DNA of 22,895 bases, taken from the NCBI GenBank assembly GCA_002337545.1, contig DDGE01000012.1, positions 54,078-76,972 of the forward strand, in the 5' to 3' direction. Shown here in pieces: positions 7,870-15,826 of the stretch. This DNA comes from Phycisphaerales bacterium UBA1910. GTDB lineage: Bacteria > Planctomycetota > Phycisphaerae > Phycisphaerales > UBA1924. Under the pieces are notes generated by a model. The model was given only the letters and a program-made list of their open reading frames with translations, was not told the DNA's origin and ran no database searches. Every line of letters starts with the position of its first letter. Within the stretch, counting starts at the first letter, position 1. A program made the translations under genes and the position numbers.

Positions 7870-9648
7870 ATGGCATCTACCAAACCAACCATCCTGATCG
7901 TCGATCCGTGCTCCATGACACGACAGTGCATGACCGTCCTGCTGAACGCCAAGAAGTTCATGACGATCTCGGCGTCGTCCATCCGCGATGCCACGGAGAC
8001 CATCAAGGTCCATCAGCCAGACCTCATCATCCACGAACTCGAACTCCCCGACGGGCACGCAAAGAAGCTCATCCAGCAGGCACGCGCAGCACTCGACACA
8101 TCACCCGCCTTCCTGCTCCTTACAGACGAGATTGATCAGTCAAAGCACCTCGAAGTCCTCGAGGAGCGCGTCGTACAGGCCATGATCAAACGCGAGTTCA
8201 TGATCAAGCTCTTCTACGCGAAGGTCGAATCGTTGCTCGGCAAGAATCGCTACAGCAAGATCAACAAAGCCCCGCACACACCAAAGCCACGGCTGCCCGG
8301 CTCAGGACCGAAGATCCGATCAGAGCAGGACCGAGAAGAGCTCTACAACTCCATCCCCCCGCTGATGAGCGAGGAGCAGGTCACCCAAGCCGTCCAGGAG
8401 TTCTCAGAACTCCGCGCCATGTCACCCACGGCATCCAAGGTCATCGAGCTCACCGGCAGCGAAGACGCAACACTCGAGACCGTCGCCGAAGCGATCAGAT
8501 CAGACCCCGCCATCGCCGTCAAGATTATCCGGATCGCCAACTCCGCCGCATTCGCTCGAACCGAGCCCGTCACCACCCCTCTCGAAGCGGTCCGACGCCT
8601 GGGGCTGGAGCATATCAGACAGAATGTCATCAACCTCGAGATCATCGACACCTTCTCAGGCCAAAGCTCCAACACCATCGATCCGCGCCTGTTCTGGGAG
8701 CACTCGATCGCCGTGGGCATGGCCAGCGCCATCATCGCCAGAGAAACCCGGGCCATGGACCCGCAGCTCGCCTACACCGCCGGGCTCCTCCACGACATCG
8801 GCCGCATCATCCTCGCACAATCGCTGGGCGTGAACTACGAGGAAGCAATCCAGTTCGCACGCGAAAACCATCTCGAACTCGACCCCATCGAGCAACGCAT
8901 GTTCGGGATCGATCACGCTTCAGTCATGAAGATCGTCCTCAAACAATGGAGAATCGGCGAGAAGCTCATCGCACCCATCGTCCACCATCACAAGTGCCTC
9001 AGCTCCATCGACATCGATTGCCCAGACCGTGTCGAACCCGTCGTCATCGTCTCACTCGCGGACAGACTCGCGCACGCGCTCTCACTCGGATGCAGCGGCA
9101 ACCTCGCGATCTACCCCACGGAAGAGCACTTCCAGGCGCTGAAGATCCGAGGCAGCTTCCTCTCCAACATCACGGAACAGCTCCCCAACGCCGTCCAGGA
9201 CATGCGGAGTGCCATGCTCGGCAATCTCGGATCGTGCGCCACCAACGAATCCCAAAGCATCTGCAAAGACAACGCCCTCCACCCCGTGTACATCTCTCGC
9301 CACGAGGAAACAGACGCGATCCGCTGCTGGGTGGAATCGCTCCGCGAAACGGAAGACTTCGAAGAGGACCTCGACGCCACAAACCTCTTCGTCGTGCGGC
9401 TCCGCACCCGACGCGACGCGACGGAAGCAGAAAAAACGATCAAGCACACCGAGTTCAGAAACAAACTCGTCGCCACCCCGGTCATCGTGCTCTCCGACTC
9501 CAGCACCCTCCACATGCCCGAGTCCATCACCTCGACGCGCGAGACCCGATTGCTCACCACGCCATTCACCGTCGACGAGTTCCAGCGATGCGTGGGATCC
9601 ATCCCCCAGCTCTCAAACGAGCCCGGGGATCAATCACAGGCGGCATGA
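7870..9648 (+). CDS. HDOD-domain signalling protein with degenerate receiver domains
   Basis: A 592-residue cytoplasmic signalling protein. Residues 5-122 fold like a response-regulator receiver (ILIVDPCSMTRQ, then PDLIIHELELPDG at 50-62). The phospho-acceptor position is Glu56 instead of Asp, and only one Asp of the acidic pair is kept (Asp12). A central HDOD domain runs from about 167 to 400, with a GLLHDIGRIILA motif (His308, Asp309) and His residues at 372-374. The last part (about 470-580) has VIVLSDSS and a TTPF segment at strand positions typical of a receiver, so it may be a second, very degenerate receiver. HDOD proteins generally act as non-catalytic regulators in two-component and c-di-GMP pathways, and the partner here is unknown. 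It is followed 41 nt later by a HAD phosphatase gene. Confidence 0.88.
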   Translation: MASTKPTILIVDPCSMTRQCMTVLLNAKKFMTISASSIRDATETIKVHQPDLIIHELELPDGHAKKLIQQARAALDTSPAFLLLTDEIDQSKHLEVLEERVVQAMIKREFMIKLFYAKVESLLGKNRYSKINKAPHTPKPRLPGSGPKIRSEQDREELYNSIPPLMSEEQVTQAVQEFSELRAMSPTASKVIELTGSEDATLETVAEAIRSDPAIAVKIIRIANSAAFARTEPVTTPLEAVRRLGLEHIRQNVINLEIIDTFSGQSSNTIDPRLFWEHSIAVGMASAIIARETRAMDPQLAYTAGLLHDIGRIILAQSLGVNYEEAIQFARENHLELDPIEQRMFGIDHASVMKIVLKQWRIGEKLIAPIVHHHKCLSSIDIDCPDRVEPVVIVSLADRLAHALSLGCSGNLAIYPTEEHFQALKIRGSFLSNITEQLPNAVQDMRSAMLGNLGSCATNESQSICKDNALHPVYISRHEETDAIRCWVESLRETEDFEEDLDATNLFVVRLRTRRDATEAEKTIKHTEFRNKLVATPVIVLSDSSTLHMPESITSTRETRLLTTPFTVDEFQRCVGSIPQLSNEPGDQSQAA

Positions 9649-9689
9649 CCGCGACCAACACGGCCGTGCTCCCCTGCATATCGTGAAGC

Positions 9690-10391
9690 ATGCGCGACGC
9701 GGAACTCATCATCTTCGACTGTGACGGCGTACTCGTCGATTCCGAGCCCATCACGAACCGACTCCTCGCGCAGTGCGTCAGCGACGCCGGCTGGAAAATC
9801 GACGCGGCATACTCCGTCACGCACTTCAAGGGACGAAACCTCCACGAGATCCACGCGGAAGTCGAGCAGCAGATCGGCAAACCCCTCCCCACGCTCCTCG
9901 AGGACTACCGGAGGATCTGCTACAAGGTGTTCGAGTCCGAGGGCGTGCCAGCGATCGAAGGGATCCACGACCTGCTCGATCTCCTCGATGAAATCACCCA
10001 GAACGCGCCACTGCAAGCCCCACACCGCTGCGTCGCAACAAACGCTCCCATGCGAAAAATGAAAATGACCCTCTCCGGCTCGGGGCTCATCGAACGCTTC
10101 GCGCACCGGGACGACCCAGCCCGAGAAACACTCTTCAGCGCCTATCAGATCGAAAAATGGAAACCCGAACCGGACCTCTTCCTCCACGCGGCCAGCACCA
10201 TGGGCCACGACCCGGCGTCCTGCATCGTGATCGAGGACTCGGTAAGCGGCGTCAAGGCCGCCAAAGCCGCCGGGATGCGGGCCATCGCACTCGCAGCACT
10301 CACACCACCCGACGCCCTCCAACAAGCCGGAGCGGATCGGATCGTGGAATCCCACGCTGAGCTCGTCGACGAGCTCCGTTCTCGGATGTAA
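9690..10391 (+). CDS. HAD-superfamily (subfamily IA) phosphatase
   Basis: A 233-residue hydrolase of the phosphoglycolate phosphatase / beta-phosphoglucomutase group, which removes phosphate from a small metabolite through an aspartyl-phosphate. Motif I is FDCDGVLVDSE near the start (Asp10 nucleophile, Asp12 general acid). The motif II Thr is in CVATNAP, the motif III Lys is in EKWKPEPD, and motif IV is VIEDSVSG. A helical cap lies between motifs I and II. All catalytic residues are present and the length is normal. The substrate cannot be read from sequence. The start is the ATG 41 nt after the HDOD gene; it lacks a clear ribosome site and has CATATC 7 nt upstream. A long open frame on the opposite strand (9630-10622) is a shadow. 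Confidence 0.92.
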   Translation: MRDAELIIFDCDGVLVDSEPITNRLLAQCVSDAGWKIDAAYSVTHFKGRNLHEIHAEVEQQIGKPLPTLLEDYRRICYKVFESEGVPAIEGIHDLLDLLDEITQNAPLQAPHRCVATNAPMRKMKMTLSGSGLIERFAHRDDPARETLFSAYQIEKWKPEPDLFLHAASTMGHDPASCIVIEDSVSGVKAAKAAGMRAIALAALTPPDALQQAGADRIVESHAELVDELRSRM

Positions 10392-10447
10392 CCCCTGAAT
10401 CTCTCGGCGTTTGAGAACAACCCGGCTTGCTTTTCGAGGATCGTGCA

Positions 10448-10453
10448 TATGAT
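10448..10453 (+). promoter_or_regulatory. Candidate -10 element of der (leaderless start)
   Basis: TATGAT ends 8 nt before the der ATG. A TTGCTT lies 15 bp upstream (10427-10432) as a weak -35. No Shine-Dalgarno sequence is seen, so a leaderless mRNA is likely. Confidence 0.45.
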
Positions 10454-10461
10454 TCCCGACT

Positions 10462-12039
10462 ATGCCCATCCCACGGATTGCCATTGTCGGACGCCCCAAT
10501 GTCGGGAAGAGCTCTCTGCTCAACCTGATCGCCCACGAGCGGATCGCCATCGTTGACCCCACACCCGGCGTGACACGAGACAGGATCTCCACGATCGTCT
10601 CGCTCGTCCACCCAGATCTCAATGGGCCAGAGAAGGAAGCCGAAATCGTCGATACTGGCGGGTACGGCGTCTATGTCGCCGATGGAAAACGGTACAACGA
10701 GATCGGTGCCGACCTCGCCTCACTCACGGGCGATATCGAGCACCAGATCGCTGAAGCCGTCACCAACGCAGACCTCATCCTCTTCGCCGTCGACGCGCAG
10801 GCCGGCATCACCTCCCAGGACGAGGCGATCGCACAGATGCTCCGCGAGCAGAAACTCGGCAAGCGCGATCACGACGGCCACGAGACGCCCATCCACATCG
10901 TCGCCACCAAGGTCGACGACTCACGATGGGAGCCACACGCATACGAGCTCAGCGCACTGGGCTTCGGCGTCCCGCTGCTCGTCTCATCGACAACCAAAAA
11001 CTTCCGGCGCAAGTTCCTCGACGAGCTTTACGAGCTCACACCCGTCAACAGCGACGAGCCAGAGCCAGAAGTCGACATGAAGTTCGCCATCGTCGGCAAG
11101 AGAAACGCCGGCAAATCCACGCTCGTCAACGCCCTCGCCGGCGAGCCACGCGTCATCGTCTCCGAGATCGCGGGCACCACACGCGACGCCGTCGATGTCA
11201 AAATCGAGATGGGCGAACGAACCATCATGGCCATCGACACCGCAGGCCTGCGACGCAAAAAAAGCTTCCAGGACCAGATCGAGTACTACGCGCTCGACCG
11301 GGCACAGCGCGCCATCTCCCGATGCGATGTCGTCATCTTCATGATCGACGCCACGACAGAGATCTCACAGGTCGACGAGCAACTCGGCAAAATGATCGTC
11401 GACTCTTTCAAGCCCGTCGTCATCGTCGTCAACAAATGGGATGTCGCCAAGGACGCGACCGACGACAAGGGACGCCCGGTCACCCCGCAGAAATACGAAG
11501 AGTACTTCCGGAAGGAACTCGGCGGGCTGCGCTTCGCACCCATCGCGTTCATGAGCGCCAAGGAAGGCCTCAACATCCCCGACACCATGGAACTCGCATA
11601 CGAGCTCTTCGAGCAGGCCAACACACGCGTCAGCACCGGCAAGCTCAACCGCACCGTCAAGGGCATCCTCGAGGCACGCGGACCGAGCAACCGCCTCGGG
11701 CACGAAGCGAAGGTCTACTTCGCCTCCCAGGTCAAAACCTCACCGCCGACAATCGTCCTCGTCGTCAACGACCCGGACCTCTTCACCAACAACTACGAGC
11801 GATTCCTCATGAACCGCCTCCGCGAGGTGCTCCCCTTCGACGAGGTGCCCATCCGACTCATCCTCCGCGCACGCAAACGCGTGGAACGACGACAACGAAG
11901 CGCCTCCGGAAAGACCGAGCTCTACACACCGGATCAGGTCACCGGCAAGTTCGACGGCGAGATGAGCCTCGAAGACATCGACCGCGAAGCACTCATGCTC
12001 GACCTCCCCGACGACGCATCGCTCTACTTCGACGACTAA
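10462..12039 (+). CDS. der: Double-GTPase ribosome assembly factor Der (EngA)
   Basis: An essential tandem GTPase that helps mature the 50S ribosomal subunit. Domain 1 has GRPNVGKS (10-17), PGVTRDR, DTGG (64-67) and a G4 motif that reads TKVD (149-152) instead of NKxD. Domain 2 has a P-loop GKRNAGKS (212-219) instead of the usual GRPNVGKS, AGTTRD, DTAG (259-262) and NKWD (324-327). A KH-like C-terminal domain follows (about 390-480), then an acidic tail to residue 525. The protein is longer than most homologues (often 440-490). The ATG at 10462 has TATGAT 8 nt upstream and no ribosome site. It is likely transcribed on its own, 70 nt after the HAD phosphatase gene. The identification is firm. 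Confidence 0.97.
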   Translation: MPIPRIAIVGRPNVGKSSLLNLIAHERIAIVDPTPGVTRDRISTIVSLVHPDLNGPEKEAEIVDTGGYGVYVADGKRYNEIGADLASLTGDIEHQIAEAVTNADLILFAVDAQAGITSQDEAIAQMLREQKLGKRDHDGHETPIHIVATKVDDSRWEPHAYELSALGFGVPLLVSSTTKNFRRKFLDELYELTPVNSDEPEPEVDMKFAIVGKRNAGKSTLVNALAGEPRVIVSEIAGTTRDAVDVKIEMGERTIMAIDTAGLRRKKSFQDQIEYYALDRAQRAISRCDVVIFMIDATTEISQVDEQLGKMIVDSFKPVVIVVNKWDVAKDATDDKGRPVTPQKYEEYFRKELGGLRFAPIAFMSAKEGLNIPDTMELAYELFEQANTRVSTGKLNRTVKGILEARGPSNRLGHEAKVYFASQVKTSPPTIVLVVNDPDLFTNNYERFLMNRLREVLPFDEVPIRLILRARKRVERRQRSASGKTELYTPDQVTGKFDGEMSLEDIDREALMLDLPDDASLYFDD

Positions 12040-12110
12040 AGCACCACCCACGGAGCTTCAGTCAATCACCCCCTTGCCACCCAACGCCAAGGACAGAGAA
12101 CAACCCCACG

Positions 12111-12140
12111 AAAAAACGCCCCGGAACCTTCCGGGGCGTT
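12111..12140 (-). terminator. Terminator of the flotillin operon, possibly shared with der
   Basis: AACGCCCCGGAA (12115-12126) pairs with TTCCGGGGCGTT (12129-12140). On the minus strand the stem runs into six T (12116-12111), so it ends the flotillin operon. On the plus strand it follows der by about 75 nt but has only a weak T tract (TTCTCATT). Confidence 0.85.
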
Positions 12141-12165
12141 CTCATTCCAGATACTTCAAACTCGC

Positions 12166-13785
12166 TTACGCCGGCTCGCCCTCGGGCGAATCGCTCACGA
12201 CCGGCTTGGACTTGGGCACCGGCGCCTCGTGCTCCACAACCTTGCCAAGCGCCGTCGGCAGGTCAATCCCCGCCTGCTTCGCCAGCTCATGAACCTGCGG
12301 CAACGACCCGATCATCCCAGACAGGAAATCCGCAGTCGCGTTCTTCCCATCCTTGGAACCGCCGGACCCCGAATCCCAGACCGTGATCTTGTCGATCTTG
12401 AGGTTCTGGATCGCCTTGACCTGCTGCGCCACCAGCTCGGGAAGCTGCTCGATCATCAGCAGCGTCGGCGCCACCTCCGGGCTCTTCGCACACGCCTCGA
12501 CGAGCTTGCGATACCCCTCGGCCTTCGCCTCAAGCACCTGCTGGATACCCTTCGCCTCGGCCTCATACTTCGCAAGGATCGCGTCCGCCTCACCCCGTGC
12601 CTCGCGACGCTCACGCTCCGCCTTGGCCTCGGCCTCGATCTCCACGCGTTTCTTCTCAATCTCCTGCGGCGCAAGCTTCTCTTTCGCCAGCTTCGCAAGC
12701 TCCTCCTCACGCTGCGCGAGGAAGATCTTCTGCCGCGCTTCCGCAGCAGCGACATCCGAACGCCGGCTCGCCTCAGCACGGATCTCCGCGAGCTCCGCGT
12801 TCGATTCCGCGACCTTCGCCGATGAGTGGTTCTCACCGTCGACCGCGGATGCTTCAGCACTCGCAACCTGGATACGCTGCTCCTGCTCCGCACGCTTCTT
12901 CGCCGCGATGGTTTCCGCTTCGCGTTCCGCGATCGCGATCTCCTGGTTTCGGCGGGACTCTGCCTCACCCGTGACGGCTCTGGCCTCGAGGTCAGCAACA
13001 GCGATGCGCTGCTCCTGCTCCGCGTTCTTCTGCCCCTGCTCGGCCAGCGAACGCTCCTCAGCAACACGCACATTCCGCGCACGCATCGCCGCGGCTTCAC
13101 CAACCGCACCCTCGCGCTCCTGCTCCGCGACCTCAACCTTTGCACGGTTGATCGCTTCCGCCGCGGCCCGCTTACCGATCGCCTGGATGTACCCCGACTC
13201 GTCCGTGATGTCTCGGATGTTCACATTGATCAGCGTGAGACCGATCTTGTTGATTTCTTCCGCGACATTCTCGTTCACGAGCGACATGAACTTCTCGCGA
13301 TCCTTGTTGATCTCCTCGATCGACAGCGTCGCGATCACCAGTCGAAGCTGACCCAGGATAATGTCCTGCGCCTGTTCCTGGATCTGCCCCTGCGTGAGCC
13401 CCAGCAGACGCTCCGCCGCGTTGCTCATCAGCACCGGGTCCTTCGAGATACCCACCGTAAAGGTCGAGGGAACATTCACGCGGATGTTATTGAGCGACAG
13501 CGCACCCTCCAGCGGGATCTCGATCACCAGCGGCTCCAGCGACATATACGCGTAGTCCTGGATCACAGGCCACACAAACTTGCCGCCGCCGTGGAAACAC
13601 TGCGCACTGCTCTTGGAACCAGTACCCCAGATCACAAGGATCCGGTTCGACGGACACCGCCGGTACCTGCTCGCAAGGAACAGCACCACAAAGAGCATGA
13701 CGAACAGCGCGACCGCCACACTGATAATAACAAACATCCCTGAGTTGCCCGAGTTCGCCTGGGCGAGCGTTAATGTTCCCTGCAT
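12166..13785 (-). CDS. floT: Flotillin-like membrane scaffold protein (SPFH family)
   Basis: Flotillins form membrane microdomain scaffolds that influence signalling and secretion complexes. This one has 539 residues from the ATG at 13785, supported by AGGAG (13791-13795) 5 nt upstream. The same frame runs on to 13893 but would overlap the upstream gene. A transmembrane helix is at about 17-38, followed by the SPFH/Band-7 domain (about 40-210; ILVIWGTGSK, FVWPVIQ). A long Ala/Glu-rich heptad region (about 215-440) with Glu-Ala repeats is typical of flotillin coiled coils. The C-terminus has NLKIDKITVWDSGSGG, a hallmark also seen in Bacillus FloT. It follows an NfeD-like gene by 49 nt, the classical flotillin-NfeD pairing. 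It ends 25 nt before a strong terminator. Confidence 0.93.
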   Translation of the reverse strand: MQGTLTLAQANSGNSGMFVIISVAVALFVMLFVVLFLASRYRRCPSNRILVIWGTGSKSSAQCFHGGGKFVWPVIQDYAYMSLEPLVIEIPLEGALSLNNIRVNVPSTFTVGISKDPVLMSNAAERLLGLTQGQIQEQAQDIILGQLRLVIATLSIEEINKDREKFMSLVNENVAEEINKIGLTLINVNIRDITDESGYIQAIGKRAAAEAINRAKVEVAEQEREGAVGEAAAMRARNVRVAEERSLAEQGQKNAEQEQRIAVADLEARAVTGEAESRRNQEIAIAEREAETIAAKKRAEQEQRIQVASAEASAVDGENHSSAKVAESNAELAEIRAEASRRSDVAAAEARQKIFLAQREEELAKLAKEKLAPQEIEKKRVEIEAEAKAERERREARGEADAILAKYEAEAKGIQQVLEAKAEGYRKLVEACAKSPEVAPTLLMIEQLPELVAQQVKAIQNLKIDKITVWDSGSGGSKDGKNATADFLSGMIGSLPQVHELAKQAGIDLPTALGKVVEHEAPVPKSKPVVSDSPEGEPA

Positions 13786-13834
13786 TGATTCTCCTGTATC
13801 AACCGTGCGATGAAAAACGAGACCCACAAACGCA

Positions 13835-14416
13835 TCATGCGGGTTCGACGATAAGAATATTGCTCGCGGTATCCACATCCCGCACACGCACACGCGTGTG
13901 CGTAACGATCGGTTCCGACGCGTTCTCGCCGTCCTGAATCGCGGAATAGGAGTGGCGCGAGTTGTTGATCACGAGCACCACCTCACCGCGACCCGAGCCC
14001 CCTGACGGGACAGTCACATAGACCTCACCCACCATGCCCCGGGCCTGCTGGATATACACATTCGTATTGTTCTGCAGCTTCAGGAAGGTCCGCAGCAGCC
14101 AGATCATCATCCACGCGACACCGAAGCCCGCCGCGACACCGACCACGGCCGAGCCGGTAAAACCAAGATCAAGGAACCGGTACGCCGCAAACCCGATCCA
14201 GCCATACCCGAGAAAGAACGCCGAGACGGACTGAACACTCAGCCAACCAAACTCAGCACCCGGATGATCGCCATCGATATCGACATCAAGATCAACATCC
14301 AGCGCACCGTCGCCGCCGAGCTCACCGAGCACCAGCTGAATCAGCAGGAAGCCCGTACCCAGCAATGCCGGGGCCGTAAACCAAACCGCGTTGTCGCCAA
14401 AGAGCATGTCCATCAT
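13835..14416 (-). CDS. NfeD-like membrane protein (YuaF type), flotillin partner
   Basis: A 193-residue membrane protein expected to work with the flotillin downstream, as YuaF does with FloT in Bacillus. Three hydrophobic segments (about 10-32, 58-80 and 88-110) are membrane helices. Between the first and second is a very acidic stretch (VDLDVDIDGD, 41-50). The C-terminal 125-193 is the small OB-fold domain of NfeD proteins (GMVGEVYVTVPSGG, then GEVVLVI and a Val-Arg-Val-rich end). There is no serine-protease domain, so it is the short form. The start is the first of two tandem ATGs, with GGAGG 9 nt upstream. The function is inferred from domain and neighbour. Confidence 0.88.
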   Translation of the reverse strand: MMDMLFGDNAVWFTAPALLGTGFLLIQLVLGELGGDGALDVDLDVDIDGDHPGAEFGWLSVQSVSAFFLGYGWIGFAAYRFLDLGFTGSAVVGVAAGFGVAWMMIWLLRTFLKLQNNTNVYIQQARGMVGEVYVTVPSGGSGRGEVVLVINNSRHSYSAIQDGENASEPIVTHTRVRVRDVDTASNILIVEPA

Positions 14417-14540
14417 GTCAAAAAACCTCCCGCAAGGCGATGATGCCCGCAGGATAGTCTACCACGATGGGTCCGACAGTGATGTCTTCGTGAAACCCCT
14501 GCGGGGCATCCCGTTTCGCCCCAAACACAAGTATATTTGG

Positions 14541-14568
14541 AAAAACGCCGCGCCAGTTTCAGCGCGGC
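14541..14568 (-). terminator. Terminator of the HDOD-kinase operon
   Basis: GCCGCGC (14547-14553) pairs with GCGCGGC (14562-14568) around an 8-nt loop. On the minus strand it is followed by C and five T (14545-14541). It lies about 30 nt after the stop of the pseudo-receiver-GAF gene. Confidence 0.8.
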
Positions 14569-14598
14569 ATCCAGAATCACATTTCAATCAACCCGCGA

Positions 14599-15795
14599 TC
14601 AGGCCGCGAACCCGTACCCGTCATCAAATCCCAGAAAATCGTCGTCGTCCCCATACTCGGGCTCGATCGGATCGATGCTCCCCCACTCGTCCTTGGGCAG
14701 ATGCCGATGGTGCACATGGATCACACGACCAAGCTGCTCGCCAAAGAGCTTCGAGATGATGCTCAGCGTCCGCTCGTCTTCCGCATCAAAAGGGCGCGTC
14801 TGATTGCGGAACAGCGTCAGCACACCGAGGCACTCGTCCTCATGCGAGCACGAGATAATCATCGCGCCATGATCTTCCAGCCAGTGCGCGTCGCAACCCA
14901 GCGCCTCGTCCATCTCCCGATCAGTCGCGAGCGACACAACGCCGTCGGTCTGCTCGAAGCGAGGCGCGATCGTGTCCGCGAGATGATCGAGCATCACCTC
15001 CGCGGCATCCTTGGGGATGTCATAGTTCACATACGCCCCGAGCGAGTAATCGCCCGAGCTCGTCGGCAGAAACACCGCCGCGTTCGTCGACCCGATCTTG
15101 CTGAGCGTGAACTCCAGCATCGTCCGAAGCAGCGACTCGATATCGAGCTCCTGACGAACGATCGCGTTGAACTCAGTCGCCAGCTTCACATCGCCAAACT
15201 GCTCGGAAAGATCCTTATACGCTTCCACCAGATCGTTGCACAGGTCCCCCACCTGCCCAGAGACCTCGCGACGAGCATGATCGAGCTTGTGGCACAGCTT
15301 CTCGAGCCGCATCACACGCGCGTCACGCATCCGGATCCGCTGCGCACGCTTCACACAACCAAGCAGGCGACGCGCGGTCTCCGCGTTCCGAGACTGGATC
15401 GAGATAATGTCGCTCGCACCCGCACGCATGGAACGAACAGCATCCTCAGTATTCTCGAGCTGCCCGAGGATCACGCCCACGATCGCCGGGTGGATCGTGC
15501 TGATCCGCTCAAGCAGATCGATCCCGTCCGCATCATCCAGCGCACGCTCAATGATCACAAGATCACAATCGTTCGACGACGCACGCTGCACCGCTTCGGT
15601 GCAGTTGTCCGCGTACTCCACGATGTCCAGCTGACCGTGCAGGATCGACGCCACACGACGACGCACCGACGCGCGGGGAGAGACAACAAGGGCACGCACG
15701 CCCGGCATCTCATCGCTCTGCTGCGCAGCAACACCGGAGAGTGCCGCTGGCTTGGGTGTGCCCTCTTGTGTGTTTCGCTTGTACTCGCTCATCAT
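14599..15795 (-). CDS. Pseudo-receiver plus GAF domain protein
   Basis: A 398-residue cytoplasmic protein, last gene of the operon. Residues 33-150 are receiver-like, but the acidic pair is gone (VVSPRAS, 37-43), the phospho-acceptor is Glu83 (DLVIIERALDDADG), and the conserved Lys is not found. It therefore should not be phosphorylated. A helical, probably coiled linker (about 155-205) leads to a GAF domain (about 205-360; LDIESLLRTMLEF, then ECLGVLTLFRNQ). The tail is very acidic (YGDDDDFLGFDDGYGF). There is no output domain, so it may act by binding a partner, for example the kinase encoded just upstream (31 nt gap). The start is the first of two adjacent ATGs behind GAGAG. Confidence 0.85.
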   Translation of the reverse strand: MMSEYKRNTQEGTPKPAALSGVAAQQSDEMPGVRALVVSPRASVRRRVASILHGQLDIVEYADNCTEAVQRASSNDCDLVIIERALDDADGIDLLERISTIHPAIVGVILGQLENTEDAVRSMRAGASDIISIQSRNAETARRLLGCVKRAQRIRMRDARVMRLEKLCHKLDHARREVSGQVGDLCNDLVEAYKDLSEQFGDVKLATEFNAIVRQELDIESLLRTMLEFTLSKIGSTNAAVFLPTSSGDYSLGAYVNYDIPKDAAEVMLDHLADTIAPRFEQTDGVVSLATDREMDEALGCDAHWLEDHGAMIISCSHEDECLGVLTLFRNQTRPFDAEDERTLSIISKLFGEQLGRVIHVHHRHLPKDEWGSIDPIEPEYGDDDDFLGFDDGYGFAA

Positions 15796-15826
15796 GCTCT
15801 CTCAATGTCAAACGCGGTCGCGTTGT

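Noticed and set aside
9630..10622. Long minus-strand open frame of 330 codons opposite the HAD phosphatase gene
   Set aside because: The plus strand encodes a HAD protein with all four motifs. The minus frame is a high-GC shadow without recognisable domains, and it also runs over the der start.
10926..12386. Plus-strand open frame of 486 codons overlapping der
   Set aside because: Out-of-frame reading of der, extremely Arg/His/Pro-rich, and it crosses the terminator hairpin.
13786..13893. Upstream extension of the flotillin gene
   Set aside because: It would overlap the NfeD-like gene. AGGAG lies 5 nt before the ATG at 13785, and the extra residues do not fit a flotillin N-terminus.
13886..13903. 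18-bp perfect palindrome (ACGCACACG followed by its complement)
   Set aside because: It lies inside the NfeD-like coding sequence and is explained by a Thr-His-Thr-Arg-Val-Arg-Val run; no sign of an operator role.
14456..14535. TAGACT and TATACT hexamers upstream of the NfeD-like gene as promoters
   Set aside because: Neither has an acceptable -35 at 16-18 bp, so I could not choose between them or support either.
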